Below are positions 17,301-24,256 of a DNA stretch of 64,000 bases, one piece after another (within the stretch, counting starts at the first letter, position 1; each line of letters begins with the position of its first letter). A program made the position numbers and the translations under genes. The stretch is from NCBI GenBank assembly GCA_028289125.1, contig JAQGGZ010000004.1:46117-110116 (forward strand), read 5' to 3'. The notes beneath the pieces were generated by a model. It saw nothing but the letters and a program-made list of their open reading frames with translations, was not told where the DNA came from and searched no databases. Source of the stretch: Candidatus Saccharimonadota bacterium (lineage in GTDB: Bacteria > Patescibacteriota > Saccharimonadia > Saccharimonadales > UBA4665).

Positions 17301-18971
17301 TTACATGCTGGTGGGTGCCGGGATACCGAGCAATGTCAGGCCCCCATGCAGAACCGTGGCATACTGTCGGACCAGCGCCAAGCGGACAGTCTGCCGCGGG
17401 TCGCCGATGACACGGTTGTGTTCGTAGAAGCGGTTGAAGTCTTGGGCCAGTTCGTACAAGTATGTACAAATGTGATGCGGCAACAACTCAGCGACCGATC
17501 GGTTGACCACTTCCTGGTATTCGGTCAGCTTACGGACCAAGCTCCGCTCGGCGGCATCAAGTTCTCCGGTCAGAGTGGTCTCGGCCTCGGCTTTGGCGAG
17601 GATGCTACAGGCACGGGCGTGGGCGTACTGCAGGTACGGACCGCTGTTACCTTCCAGACTGACAGATTCGAGCGGATCATAGATGATGTCACCTCCGATA
17701 CGCGGCTTGATGAAGGCGTATTTGACCGCCGCCAGAACCGTATCATAGGAGGCCTTGTCCGAGATTTTCTGAGCCGCCGTCGTCGCAGCGGCCAGGATGT
17801 CGACTGCCTGCACCGTATTTCCTTTGCGGGAACTCATCTTGACGCCGCCGGTCAGTTTGACGACACCATGAGTCAGGTGCTGGCTGCGACTGACCGGTTC
17901 GGGGGCGAACTGCTCGATGCTCTTATAGACGACTTCCATGTACTGGCTCTGCTCATTGGCGGTGATGATGAGTGAACGGTCAAAATGATAATCCTGCCAT
18001 TTGGTGAGCAACAGGCCGACATCTTTGGTCTCATACGTCGGTAAACCTTGGGAATTTATAAAGACGCGGGTGTGCAATCCGAAAGGCTCGCCCTTGAAGA
18101 CCACTGCCCCATCACTTTGTGTATAGACACCTTTTTCGAGCTGCTCTTTGACAGTGGCAAGTCCGAGAGGAGTGACTTCACTCTCTGGAATCATACGGTT
18201 GAATGGTTTGACGCCAAGCTGTTCGTATAATTTGGCAAAATATTCGTAGCTCCACTCGCGGCAGGTCCAGTAAATCCGGGCGAATGGCGATGCATGGTCC
18301 CCGCTGTCGTGCAGTCCATAAATCCGCTTATTGTATTCGATTATCTCTAGCTTGGCCGCTTCGTCATCCTCATACGCCGTATTACCTTCGACGTACCGCT
18401 CGCCGAGCCAGTCAGCCCGGTGCTCAGGGTCGATCTCGGCCAGTTTCTCAGGGGTTTCACCGCCGAAATACTTGCAGATTGCCCACATGTTCTTGGCCGC
18501 GTGCAGCCCGACGTCACCACCGTAGTTCAGGCGGGTCAGATTTGCTCCGCCAGCCTCGATCAACCGGGCGATCGAGTCTCCTACTAACGTTGTGTAGAGA
18601 TGGCCGGCATGTAGCGGTTTGAAAGGGTTCGGGTCGGAGTATTCGGCAATGATATTCTGGCCGGCATATGTCTGCGTGAATGGCTCATCGAGTGCGCGTA
18701 ACAATTCCGGGTCAGCCACCGTCAGGTTGATGAAGCCGGGCCCGGCTACGGTCACTTCTTTGGTGCTGCCGGACAGCTTTTCGCGGATGGCGTCAGCGAT
18801 AGTCTCAGCGACTTGCCGTGGGTTCTGGTTGAGCGGCTTCGCCAACTGCAAAGCAACATTGGTGGCATAGTCGCCGAATTGTTCATCGGGTCGGGTCAGC
18901 TCGATAGTGACTGTCTGATTGAATAAATCAGCCACGACAGCCTGGATGGCTAATTCAAAACGCTCTTTCAT
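17301..18971 (-). CDS. argS: Arginyl-tRNA synthetase
   Basis: 556-residue class I synthetase. N-terminal additional domain (FGDYATNVALQLAK), HIGH-like signature FKPLHAGHLYTTLVGDSIAR (about 117-136), KMSK-like MSSRKGN, and the C-terminal anticodon-binding (DALR) domain ending in the usual LTLLGI-type tail. TATACT (18979-18984, minus strand) ends 7 nt before the ATG: leaderless. A tRNA-Arg with the unusual GCG anticodon, its likely substrate, lies at 38.5 kb. Confidence 0.97.
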   Translation of the reverse strand: MKERFELAIQAVVADLFNQTVTIELTRPDEQFGDYATNVALQLAKPLNQNPRQVAETIADAIREKLSGSTKEVTVAGPGFINLTVADPELLRALDEPFTQTYAGQNIIAEYSDPNPFKPLHAGHLYTTLVGDSIARLIEAGGANLTRLNYGGDVGLHAAKNMWAICKYFGGETPEKLAEIDPEHRADWLGERYVEGNTAYEDDEAAKLEIIEYNKRIYGLHDSGDHASPFARIYWTCREWSYEYFAKLYEQLGVKPFNRMIPESEVTPLGLATVKEQLEKGVYTQSDGAVVFKGEPFGLHTRVFINSQGLPTYETKDVGLLLTKWQDYHFDRSLIITANEQSQYMEVVYKSIEQFAPEPVSRSQHLTHGVVKLTGGVKMSSRKGNTVQAVDILAAATTAAQKISDKASYDTVLAAVKYAFIKPRIGGDIIYDPLESVSLEGNSGPYLQYAHARACSILAKAEAETTLTGELDAAERSLVRKLTEYQEVVNRSVAELLPHHICTYLYELAQDFNRFYEHNRVIGDPRQTVRLALVRQYATVLHGGLTLLGIPAPTSM

Positions 18972-18995
18972 CTAGCCCAGTATAACAGATAAGGA

Positions 18996-19709
18996 CTAGG
19001 CTTCGAGGTCCCTGATTACCCTGACAGCTTCCCATAGTATGGCGTACAGCGTTGACAGCAATATGAAGAATGACAACGTCGTCAGCACCATCTGCGGTTC
19101 GTGGCCGATCTTGATAAGACGATCCGAGACGTCAAACAGTATGCCGGCCGGGTTGGCCAGGATATCCCAGGTATTCCAGCGGAGGTCACGGCCGAGGTAA
19201 ATCGCGTAACTGCAGACGAACAACACGAGGCCGACCAGCCAGTAGCTGGTGCGCCTACCAACCCGGGTTACCAATTCGCGATGTACGAGGAACAAGCTGA
19301 GGAACCCCACCACCAGTCCGGTAAAGATAAACGAAGTGAACATGACGACGTCGAACAATATGTCGACGCGTTCGATCTCCCGGAGGTGGACATAATCGGT
19401 TATCAGATAAAAACTGTTCGGCAGGAAGCTCAGCCACAAGAAGCTGAACAGCATTGTCAACCAGTTGGACCAGGCCCGCCGTCGCAACAACTTGATAACG
19501 ATAGCGGCGAACAATAATGGTACCCAGGCGAGGAACAGATTCCAGACCAGGTATTCGTACAACAGGCTCTGGTTACGCCAGGCGCCATACGCATACAGCC
19601 CGATGCTTACCAGCGACGAGCAGAGCAATGCCAGGACCAGTCGGATAACCGGCCGGTCGTCAAGCGCGCTCGATCTGACGTTGCTCAGGCGTTTCGTGCG
19701 GCCGGGCAT
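18996..19709 (-). CDS. DUF1361 polytopic membrane protein
   Basis: 237 residues from the ATG at 19709, chosen because GGAGG sits 6 bases upstream; two earlier in-frame ATGs lack this spacing. About six to seven membrane segments. WNLFLAWVPLLFAAI, LPNSFYLITDYVHL and YLGRDLRWNTWDI are the DUF1361 hallmarks. Function of the family is unknown. The start lies inside the end of the cupin gene (50-base overlap), implying translational coupling. Confidence 0.86.
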   Translation of the reverse strand: MPGRTKRLSNVRSSALDDRPVIRLVLALLCSSLVSIGLYAYGAWRNQSLLYEYLVWNLFLAWVPLLFAAIVIKLLRRRAWSNWLTMLFSFLWLSFLPNSFYLITDYVHLREIERVDILFDVVMFTSFIFTGLVVGFLSLFLVHRELVTRVGRRTSYWLVGLVLFVCSYAIYLGRDLRWNTWDILANPAGILFDVSDRLIKIGHEPQMVLTTLSFFILLSTLYAILWEAVRVIRDLEA

Positions 19710-20097
19710 AGTCATCCTCCAGACGATACGTTGTTCCCCGCTCTGGTGAGGAAACTTCAATTATGTCGCAATCGGTCAGTCCGGCCAGGCGGTGACGCTG
19801 GCCTATCTGAGTCGTGTAGCCCTGGCCAGGTTGCATCTCTGTCTCTACCAGTTCGCCTTGGTCGTTCTCCCAGATGATCATGGCGCGGCCCTTGAATAAG
19901 AACCAGCTTTCCTGCTTGGCGTCATGGAGCTGTAAGCTGATGCGGGTTCCTTCGTTAATGTGCAGCACTTTGCCCATGTATGGCAAACCTGCTGGCACCC
20001 AGTGCAGCTCATAGCCCCACGGCTTATCATATTTTTGGACGTAACTTTCGGTGTTGAAGGCCGCCGGATCAAAGGTCGGCAAATCTGCGTTAGGCAT
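19660..20097 (-). CDS. Cupin-domain protein (phosphomannose isomerase type II-like)
   Basis: 145-residue single cupin. YDKPWGYELHW, the metal-binding strand RISLQLHDAKQESWFLFKG and the second motif GQRHRLAGLTDCDIIEVSSP match the C-terminal cupin of mannose-6-phosphate isomerase/GDP-mannose pyrophosphorylase proteins. Metal ligands (H, H/Q, E, H) are largely present. Probably sugar-phosphate or sugar-nucleotide related; enzymatic activity as a stand-alone unit is uncertain. AAGGA precedes the ATG. The -10 is shared with the divergent gene at 20171. Confidence 0.82.
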   Translation of the reverse strand: MPNADLPTFDPAAFNTESYVQKYDKPWGYELHWVPAGLPYMGKVLHINEGTRISLQLHDAKQESWFLFKGRAMIIWENDQGELVETEMQPGQGYTTQIGQRHRLAGLTDCDIIEVSSPERGTTYRLEDDYARPHETPEQRQIERA

Positions 20098-20128
20098 AAA
20101 AATCCTTGTGCTTAGTACGAGTACTGGC

Positions 20129-20137
20129 TATAGTATA
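20129..20137. promoter_or_regulatory. Overlapping bidirectional -10 elements
   Basis: The nine bases TATAGTATA give TATAGT on the plus strand (20129-20134) and TATACT on the minus strand (20132-20137). They would drive the 20171 gene and the cupin gene in opposite directions, each with a leader of about 30 bases and a Shine-Dalgarno site. Confidence 0.45.
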
Positions 20138-20170
20138 ACGTAAGGATAAAATTGACATAAGGGGAACAGA

Positions 20171-20608
20171 ATGTTTGGGCACCAAGACGAACCTAAAGAC
20201 GATTCAGTAACTACTACTAGTGACAACCCGGCCGCTTCACCGACCGTCGGCGCACCGAGTGACAACCCGTTTGAAGCCGTCGTGAACGAAGTCGCTGCAC
20301 CGGTCGAGCCACAGACGGTCAGCCCTCAGACTGACAGCGCTGTCGTCGCCGACGTTCCGACCGACGATTTAGCCGCCATCAAACAGTCTGCCCTGCAGCA
20401 ACTGTCACCATTGGTCGGTCACTTGGAGCAGTCTCCGGAAGAAAAGTTCCGAACTACCATGATGATGATCCAGGCCTCTGATGACCATTCACTCATCAAG
20501 GACGCCTACGAAGCCGCTGGCAACATCACCGATGAAAAAGCCCGTGCCCAGGCTTTGCTCGATGTCGTCAATGAAATCAACTACTTTACTCAGCATAACG
20601 CCGCGTAA
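20171..20608 (+). CDS. Acidic helical protein, paralogue of 27942-28298
   Basis: 145 residues. The first 60 are acidic, Pro/Val/Ala-rich and probably disordered. The C-terminal 85 residues form a helical domain (AIKQSALQQLSPLVGHL, then ITDEKARAQALLDVVNEI) clearly similar to the protein at 27942-28298. No known family. AAGGGGA precedes the ATG. A strong terminator follows the stop. Possibly a cytoplasmic adaptor; function unknown. Confidence 0.78.
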   Translation: MFGHQDEPKDDSVTTTSDNPAASPTVGAPSDNPFEAVVNEVAAPVEPQTVSPQTDSAVVADVPTDDLAAIKQSALQQLSPLVGHLEQSPEEKFRTTMMMIQASDDHSLIKDAYEAAGNITDEKARAQALLDVVNEINYFTQHNAA

Positions 20609-20624
20609 ATAGTGCCCTCTTTTT

Positions 20625-20654
20625 AAAAAAGCCCCTCGGTTGAGGGGCTTTTTT
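20625..20654. terminator. Bidirectional rho-independent terminator
   Basis: Perfect 13-bp stem AAAAAAGCCCCTC/GAGGGGCTTTTTT with a short loop, flanked by A- and T-runs, between two convergent genes. It can stop transcription on both strands; the right arm overlaps the stop codon of the minus-strand gene. Confidence 0.9.
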
Positions 20655-20949
20655 ATTGGTTGAGCTGGTTGCTGCCAGCCGAATCAGACGGTTCCGGAGC
20701 AGCCGGCGTCTGGCCGCTTTGCGGAGACTGCGTGATGCGTTGTTCACTCTGGCTTTTAGCCGCAGGATCATCGTTGTCATCGCGGTGGCTTAACCACCGA
20801 CCGACGAGCAGACCCACAACGATGATGAGTGCCAATATGACGATGAAAGCCGCGAGGCCGGTCAGCAACTTCCGGCGGGATTTGGCCGGCGTCGCGGTGA
20901 AGACTTTGGCGCCTTCGAGTGGTGGTGTCTTTGGTTTCCGTAAAGGCAT
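20653..20949 (-). CDS. Small single-pass membrane protein
   Basis: 98 residues: basic N-terminus (MPLRKPKTPPLEGAKVF), membrane segment about residues 28-50 (LLTGLAAFIVILALIIVVGL), then a polar Ser/Gln/Pro/Asp-rich tail of about 48 residues, presumably outside. No family recognised. It lies 13 bases after groEL in the same direction and may be read from the groESL transcript before the terminator at 20625-20654. Confidence 0.7.
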   Translation of the reverse strand: MPLRKPKTPPLEGAKVFTATPAKSRRKLLTGLAAFIVILALIIVVGLLVGRWLSHRDDNDDPAAKSQSEQRITQSPQSGQTPAAPEPSDSAGSNQLNQ

Positions 20950-20962
20950 GACTACCTACAGT

Positions 20963-22603
20963 TTACATCATGCCCATGCCGCCGCCCATATCAGGCGCAG
21001 CAGATTTCGGTTCAGGCACTTCGACAACGAGAGCACCCATCGTCATGGCCGTACCGGCAATCGAAACAGCGTTCAGCAAGGCTTCACGAGTGACGCGGGC
21101 CGGGTCGACGACACCGTTGGTCTTAAGGTCGACCAAGCGCGTCGGTTCGTTGACGTTGACGCCCTGCCCGGCTTTAGCGGCTTTGACAAGCGGGAGCCAT
21201 TCGTCCGCGTTCAGGCCGGCGTTGGTCAGAAGGATGCGGAACGGCTGTTCGAGGGCACGCACCAGCAACTGCTTGCCGGCGGCGATCGCAGCGTCACCTG
21301 ACTCGTCAGCGGTAACTGCTTTGACGAGGTTGACCAGGGTCACGCCACCACCTGGTACGATACCTTCGTCCAGGGCGGCTTTGACAGCAGCGACGGCGTC
21401 ATCGACACGGTATTTTTTCTCTTCGATCTCGGTCTCGGTAGCGCCACCGACCTTGATGACGGCGACTTTGCCTTCGAGGGCAGCCCGGCGTTCGGTCAGG
21501 TGCTGCTTGTCAAACTTCTTTGCATCAGTCAGTTGAGCGTTGATCTGGTCGACCCGGGCGGCGATCTCAGTCGGCTGACCGGCACCTTCGATGATGGTGG
21601 TCTGATCTTTCGTGACTATCACGCGGCGGGCAGTACCGACGAAATCTAGGTCGGCGTTTTCAAAGGTATAGCCTTGGTCATCTGAAATGACGGTGGCGCC
21701 GGTCAGGATAGCGATGTCATTCAGGATTTCCTTGCGGCGGTCACCGAATGACGGTGCCTTGATAGCGACGGTATTGAATACACCCTTCAGACGGTTCAGG
21801 ACCAAAGTACCGAGCGCTTCGCCTTCGACGTCGTCGGCGATCAGGACGAGATCTTTCTTACCGGCCTGGGCCAATTTCTCGAGTAACGGTAAGAATTCCT
21901 GGATGTTCGAAATTTTCTTGTCGGTCACGACGATGGCCGGCTTGTTGTAGGTGGCTTCCATACGGGCGGTGTCAGTTACCATGTAAGGACTGAGGAAGCC
22001 GCGGTCGATAGTGAAGCCTTCGACGACTTCGCTTTCAAGTTCGAGTCCCTGCCCTTCTTCGACAGTAACCACACCATCCTTACCGACTTTCTCAATGACG
22101 TCAGCGATCAGCGCACCGATAGTGGCATCACCGGCTGAGATGGTAGCGACTTCGGCGACGCGACCCTTTTTGCTCTGGATATCTTCGGCCATACCGCTCA
22201 GCTTGGTAATGACTTCGTGAGCAGCAGCTTCCAGGCCTTTGCGGAGCAGCATCGGGTTGTGACCGGCAGCGATAAGTTTGTTGGCCTCGTTCAAGATGTG
22301 GTAGGTCAGGACGGTGACCGTGGTAGTACCGTCACCGGCTGTCTCATTCATCTTGTTGGCGGCTTGTTTGATCAGTTCGGCACCGACTTTGTAGCCGAGC
22401 GTCTCGTCATCGACGTCGGCGATCTCGACGCCCTTAGCGACCGTCACACCGTCGTGGGTGACGGTTGGAGCGCCGTAGCTCTTACTGATGACGACGTTAC
22501 GACCCTTGGGACCCATCGTCGTTTTGACTGCACTGTATAAGATTTCTGCACCGGCCAGAACTCGGCGGCGGGCATCATCATCGTAGAATACTTTTTTTGC
22601 CAT
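20963..22603 (-). CDS. groL: Chaperonin GroEL (60 kDa)
   Basis: 546-residue type I chaperonin that folds proteins in a GroES-capped double ring. ATP site motifs are complete: TMGPKGRNVVI, NETAGDGTTTVTVL and GIVPGGGVTLVNL. The C-terminus has the GGM-type tail GGGMGMM. AAGGAGA precedes the ATG. It follows groES by 12 bases in one operon controlled by the CIRCE element upstream of groES. Confidence 0.98.
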   Translation of the reverse strand: MAKKVFYDDDARRRVLAGAEILYSAVKTTMGPKGRNVVISKSYGAPTVTHDGVTVAKGVEIADVDDETLGYKVGAELIKQAANKMNETAGDGTTTVTVLTYHILNEANKLIAAGHNPMLLRKGLEAAAHEVITKLSGMAEDIQSKKGRVAEVATISAGDATIGALIADVIEKVGKDGVVTVEEGQGLELESEVVEGFTIDRGFLSPYMVTDTARMEATYNKPAIVVTDKKISNIQEFLPLLEKLAQAGKKDLVLIADDVEGEALGTLVLNRLKGVFNTVAIKAPSFGDRRKEILNDIAILTGATVISDDQGYTFENADLDFVGTARRVIVTKDQTTIIEGAGQPTEIAARVDQINAQLTDAKKFDKQHLTERRAALEGKVAVIKVGGATETEIEEKKYRVDDAVAAVKAALDEGIVPGGGVTLVNLVKAVTADESGDAAIAAGKQLLVRALEQPFRILLTNAGLNADEWLPLVKAAKAGQGVNVNEPTRLVDLKTNGVVDPARVTREALLNAVSIAGTAMTMGALVVEVPEPKSAAPDMGGGMGMM

Positions 22604-22615
22604 AATTCTGTCTCC

Positions 22616-22882
22616 TTATTTGACCGTTGCTAAAATATCTTCTTCTTTGACGAGGACATACTCGTCCGGACCGACCTTGACGTTGGTCGAGCTATACTCT
22701 TTATAAATGATACGGTCGCCGACTTTGACGTGTTTGACGTCGACACCGACGGCAACCACCTTGGCGGTCTTAGGTTTTTCCTGTGCACCCTGGGCCAGGT
22801 ATAATCCGCTCGCGGTGCGGGTCTGGGCTTCCTCGGTCTGAGAGACGACGTAGTCAGCCAACGGTTGAATATTCGCAGCCAT
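22616..22882 (-). CDS. groS: Co-chaperonin GroES
   Basis: 88-residue GroES lid. Contains the fold's typical ends: IQPLADYVVSQTEEAQTRTA near the N-terminus, a mobile loop of normal length, GDRIIYKEYSSTNVKV, and EYVLVKEEDILATVK at the end. AGGAGG lies 6-7 bases before the ATG. It is the first gene of the groES-groEL operon; transcription starts just upstream at a CIRCE-controlled promoter. Confidence 0.97.
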   Translation of the reverse strand: MAANIQPLADYVVSQTEEAQTRTASGLYLAQGAQEKPKTAKVVAVGVDVKHVKVGDRIIYKEYSSTNVKVGPDEYVLVKEEDILATVK

Positions 22883-22913
22883 GATTAACCTCCTATAACA
22901 TGATTATTTAGAG

Positions 22914-22940
22914 TTAGCAGTTTCAGTATGAGAGTGCTAA
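22914..22940. promoter_or_regulatory. CIRCE element (HrcA operator)
   Basis: On the minus strand TTAGCACTC, 9-base spacer, AACTGCTAA. The first half-site is a perfect match and the second matches 7 of 9 to the CIRCE consensus (TTAGCACTC-N9-GAGTGCTAA). It lies between the groES promoter and start, so HrcA would repress groESL. hrcA is not in this window. Confidence 0.88.
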
Positions 22941-22951
22941 CCGTCTCTCTC

Positions 22952-22981
22952 ATGATAGCGAATTATCGAGAGAACTGTCAA
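22952..22981 (-). promoter_or_regulatory. groES promoter
   Basis: Minus strand: consensus -35 TTGACA (22976-22981) and -10 TATCAT (22952-22957) with an 18-base spacer. It sits just upstream of the CIRCE element; the -35 overlaps the last bases of the upstream gene. Confidence 0.75.
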
Positions 22982-23457
22982 CCTAAGGGCTGGTTGGCTG
23001 GAATCACTGAATACGTAACGAGTTTCGGCAATATAAGGTGGGTCGGCAGTGCCGGATCTTCGGACAGTTCATCGTAGTTTTCCCTGTCGACGGTATAGGT
23101 CGTTTCGAGTCCGTCATGTAAACCGGTAACCTGAAAATAATCATAGCCTTCTCCGACGGCAATGAGTGGCCGTAATATATTGGCATTTAGAATCGGAACC
23201 GAGATTTCGAGATTTTCAGCTTGTCCATAGAGACCCCGGCGGTAATGTTCGCTCAATTTATAACTGGCCGTGCGGTGCTGTACATTGGACATATTAATAT
23301 CCAACATTACGTAAGTCTGTTTCAGAGACAACCGTCCGAATGCCACGGCACGACTCAATTTGAAGCGTGCTTCTCCCAACGCAATGGCGAAGGGATCATC
23401 AGTGTTGCTAAAGTCGATATTTTCATAAGGGAACGGGGTTGCGCTCATCTTTGCCAT
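22978..23457 (-). CDS. Hypothetical protein
   Basis: 159-residue soluble protein, no known family. The second half is strand-rich (ISVPILNANILRPLIAVGEG, DYFQVTGLHDGLETTYTV, LPTHLILPKLVTYSVI), suggesting a beta-barrel or sandwich. An ATG four codons in (MSATPF) is an alternative start: TATGAT lies only 3 bases before the first ATG, which leaves little leader for it. Codon use matches the chromosome, unlike the divergent gene at 23555. Confidence 0.7.
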   Translation of the reverse strand: MAKMSATPFPYENIDFSNTDDPFAIALGEARFKLSRAVAFGRLSLKQTYVMLDINMSNVQHRTASYKLSEHYRRGLYGQAENLEISVPILNANILRPLIAVGEGYDYFQVTGLHDGLETTYTVDRENYDELSEDPALPTHLILPKLVTYSVIPANQPLG

Positions 23458-23469
23458 AATATCATACTC

Positions 23470-23498
23470 TTGTCAAAAGTACGAAGAATTGGTATAAT
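23470..23498 (+). promoter_or_regulatory. Strong promoter for the 23555 gene
   Basis: TTGTCA (23470-23475) and consensus TATAAT (23493-23498) with a 17-base spacer. The transcript would start near 23505, exactly at a 13-base palindrome. Confidence 0.75.
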
Positions 23499-23504
23499 AA
23501 CGCG

Positions 23505-23532
23505 GTCCACGGTGGACAACTCCCACAGGGAG
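23505..23532 (+). promoter_or_regulatory. Palindrome and hairpin in the 5' leader of the 23555 gene
   Basis: GTCCAC-G-GTGGAC (23505-23517) is a perfect palindrome at the predicted transcription start, a plausible operator. CTCCC-ACA-GGGAG (23520-23532) is a small hairpin in the leader. GGAG lies 8 bases before the ATG. Confidence 0.45.
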
Positions 23533-23554
23533 AGAGAAAACTGGAGCGTTCAGC

Positions 23555-24025
23555 ATGACGCTTGCAACATCGTCACGGCTGCTCGACAAGTTCGGCTCGA
23601 TCCGACTCGCTGGCCAACCGGTCGCGATCAACAAGACCGGCACGGCATTCCGCGTGCAGTTCCACGTTCAGATCGTCAACCGCGCAGCCAGAGAGGTGCT
23701 CGACCAGGTCATCAACTCGATGGCCACCTTCATCCAGGAGGGCACGCTGTACACCGACGACGGAGTGTTGTCGATTCACCTCGACACCTCCCGCCTGATC
23801 GGCGACGCCAAGTGCATGGACGAGGTCTCCAACGAGACCCTCAGCAAGATCTACCAGTTCGTCCACAAGACGATCAAGCTGTTCATCGACGCGCTCGACG
23901 AGTTGGCCAACGAGGTTCTCGAAATCGGCCCGCCCGACAAGTGCGCTTCCAGCAACAGCAACAACAACCGCCGGCAGCAGACCCGTCCGCGATCCGGACC
24001 CCAGGCTCTGACCAGCCGCCGCTGA
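23555..24025 (+). CDS. Hypothetical protein of foreign base composition
   Basis: 156 residues, no known family. Residues 1-125 form a compact soluble domain (VAINKTGTAFRVQFHVQIV, helices around REVLDQVINSMATF and KIYQFVHKTIKLFIDALDE); the last 30 are a low-complexity tail rich in Ser, Asn, Gln and Arg (SSNSNNNRRQQ). Codon use is striking: almost every Asn is AAC, every Lys AAG, nearly every Ile ATC and most Glu GAG, unlike adjacent genes. It has a strong promoter, palindromic leader and GGAG site, and is followed by nested hairpins and a micro-ORF. Probably acquired by transfer, or under strong codon selection. Confidence 0.75.
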   Translation: MTLATSSRLLDKFGSIRLAGQPVAINKTGTAFRVQFHVQIVNRAAREVLDQVINSMATFIQEGTLYTDDGVLSIHLDTSRLIGDAKCMDEVSNETLSKIYQFVHKTIKLFIDALDELANEVLEIGPPDKCASSNSNNNRRQQTRPRSGPQALTSRR

Positions 24026-24045
24026 TCCACCACCGGGACAATTAA

Positions 24046-24088
24046 GGAGGTGCGCGATGCCACCACACGTGCGCATCGCGCACCTCCG
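24046..24088 (+). repeat. 15-bp perfect hairpin enclosing a ribosome site and start codon
   Basis: GGAGGTGCGCGATGC (24046-24060) and its exact complement (24074-24088) with a 13-base loop. The left arm contains a consensus Shine-Dalgarno (AAGGAGG from 24044) and the ATG of a 22-codon ORF, so folding would hide both. No T-run follows, so it is not a simple terminator. Confidence 0.8.
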
Positions 24089-24125
24089 TCCCTGGAATTG
24101 GTTGCGCAGATGGCGTAGAAGCTGA
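24057..24125 (+). CDS. 22-codon Trp/Arg-rich micro-ORF
   Basis: ATG at 24057 with AAGGAGG ending 6 bases upstream, stop TGA at 24123. The predicted peptide is 22 residues with three Trp and seven Arg, and contains WNWLRRWRR. It could be a leader peptide whose Trp codons govern folding of the hairpins downstream, a cationic peptide, or chance. The start is inside the hairpin 24046-24088; the Trp codons are in the left arm of the next inverted repeat. It starts 31 bases after the 23555 gene ends. Translation is unproven. Confidence 0.4.
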   Translation: MPPHVRIAHLRPWNWLRRWRRS

Positions 24126-24168
24126 CCACCCGGTCACCTCCCCATCTCTCGCAACGCAACCAATTCCA
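24094..24168 (+). repeat. Nested inverted repeat, possible structured RNA
   Basis: Outer arms TGGAATTGGTTGCG (24094-24107) and CGCAACCAATTCCA (24155-24168) are perfectly complementary over 14 bases. Inner pairs AGATGG/CCATCT (24110-24115, 24142-24147) and TGACC-ACCC-GGTCA (near 24123-24136) stack inside, giving a long three-part hairpin. It directly follows the 24046-24088 hairpin. Confidence 0.75.
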
Positions 24169-24182
24169 GTACCACCCCACCC

Positions 24183-24232
24183 GACCCTATTCCTTAGCCT
24201 CTATCCTATTGAGAGAAGTTAAGGAACGGGGT
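24183..24232. terminator. Imperfect hairpin before the arginase gene
   Basis: GACCC/GGGTC outer pair and TTCCTTA/TAAGGAA inner pair surround a loop, followed by GTTTGTTTGTT. It may terminate the upstream transcript. It ends 12 bases before the -10 of the ureohydrolase gene. Confidence 0.45.
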
Positions 24233-24256
24233 CGTTTGTTTGTTACAATAGGTGGC

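Noticed and set aside
23851..24180. Minus-strand 109-codon open frame (WYWNWLRCERW)
   Set aside because: It runs antisense to a better supported gene, has low-complexity Leu/Arg, and no ribosome site; it reflects the inverted repeat and high GC.
24209..24256. TTG start of the ureohydrolase
   Set aside because: It lies upstream of the TACAAT promoter element and in a hairpin; ATG 24257 fits promoter spacing and family start.
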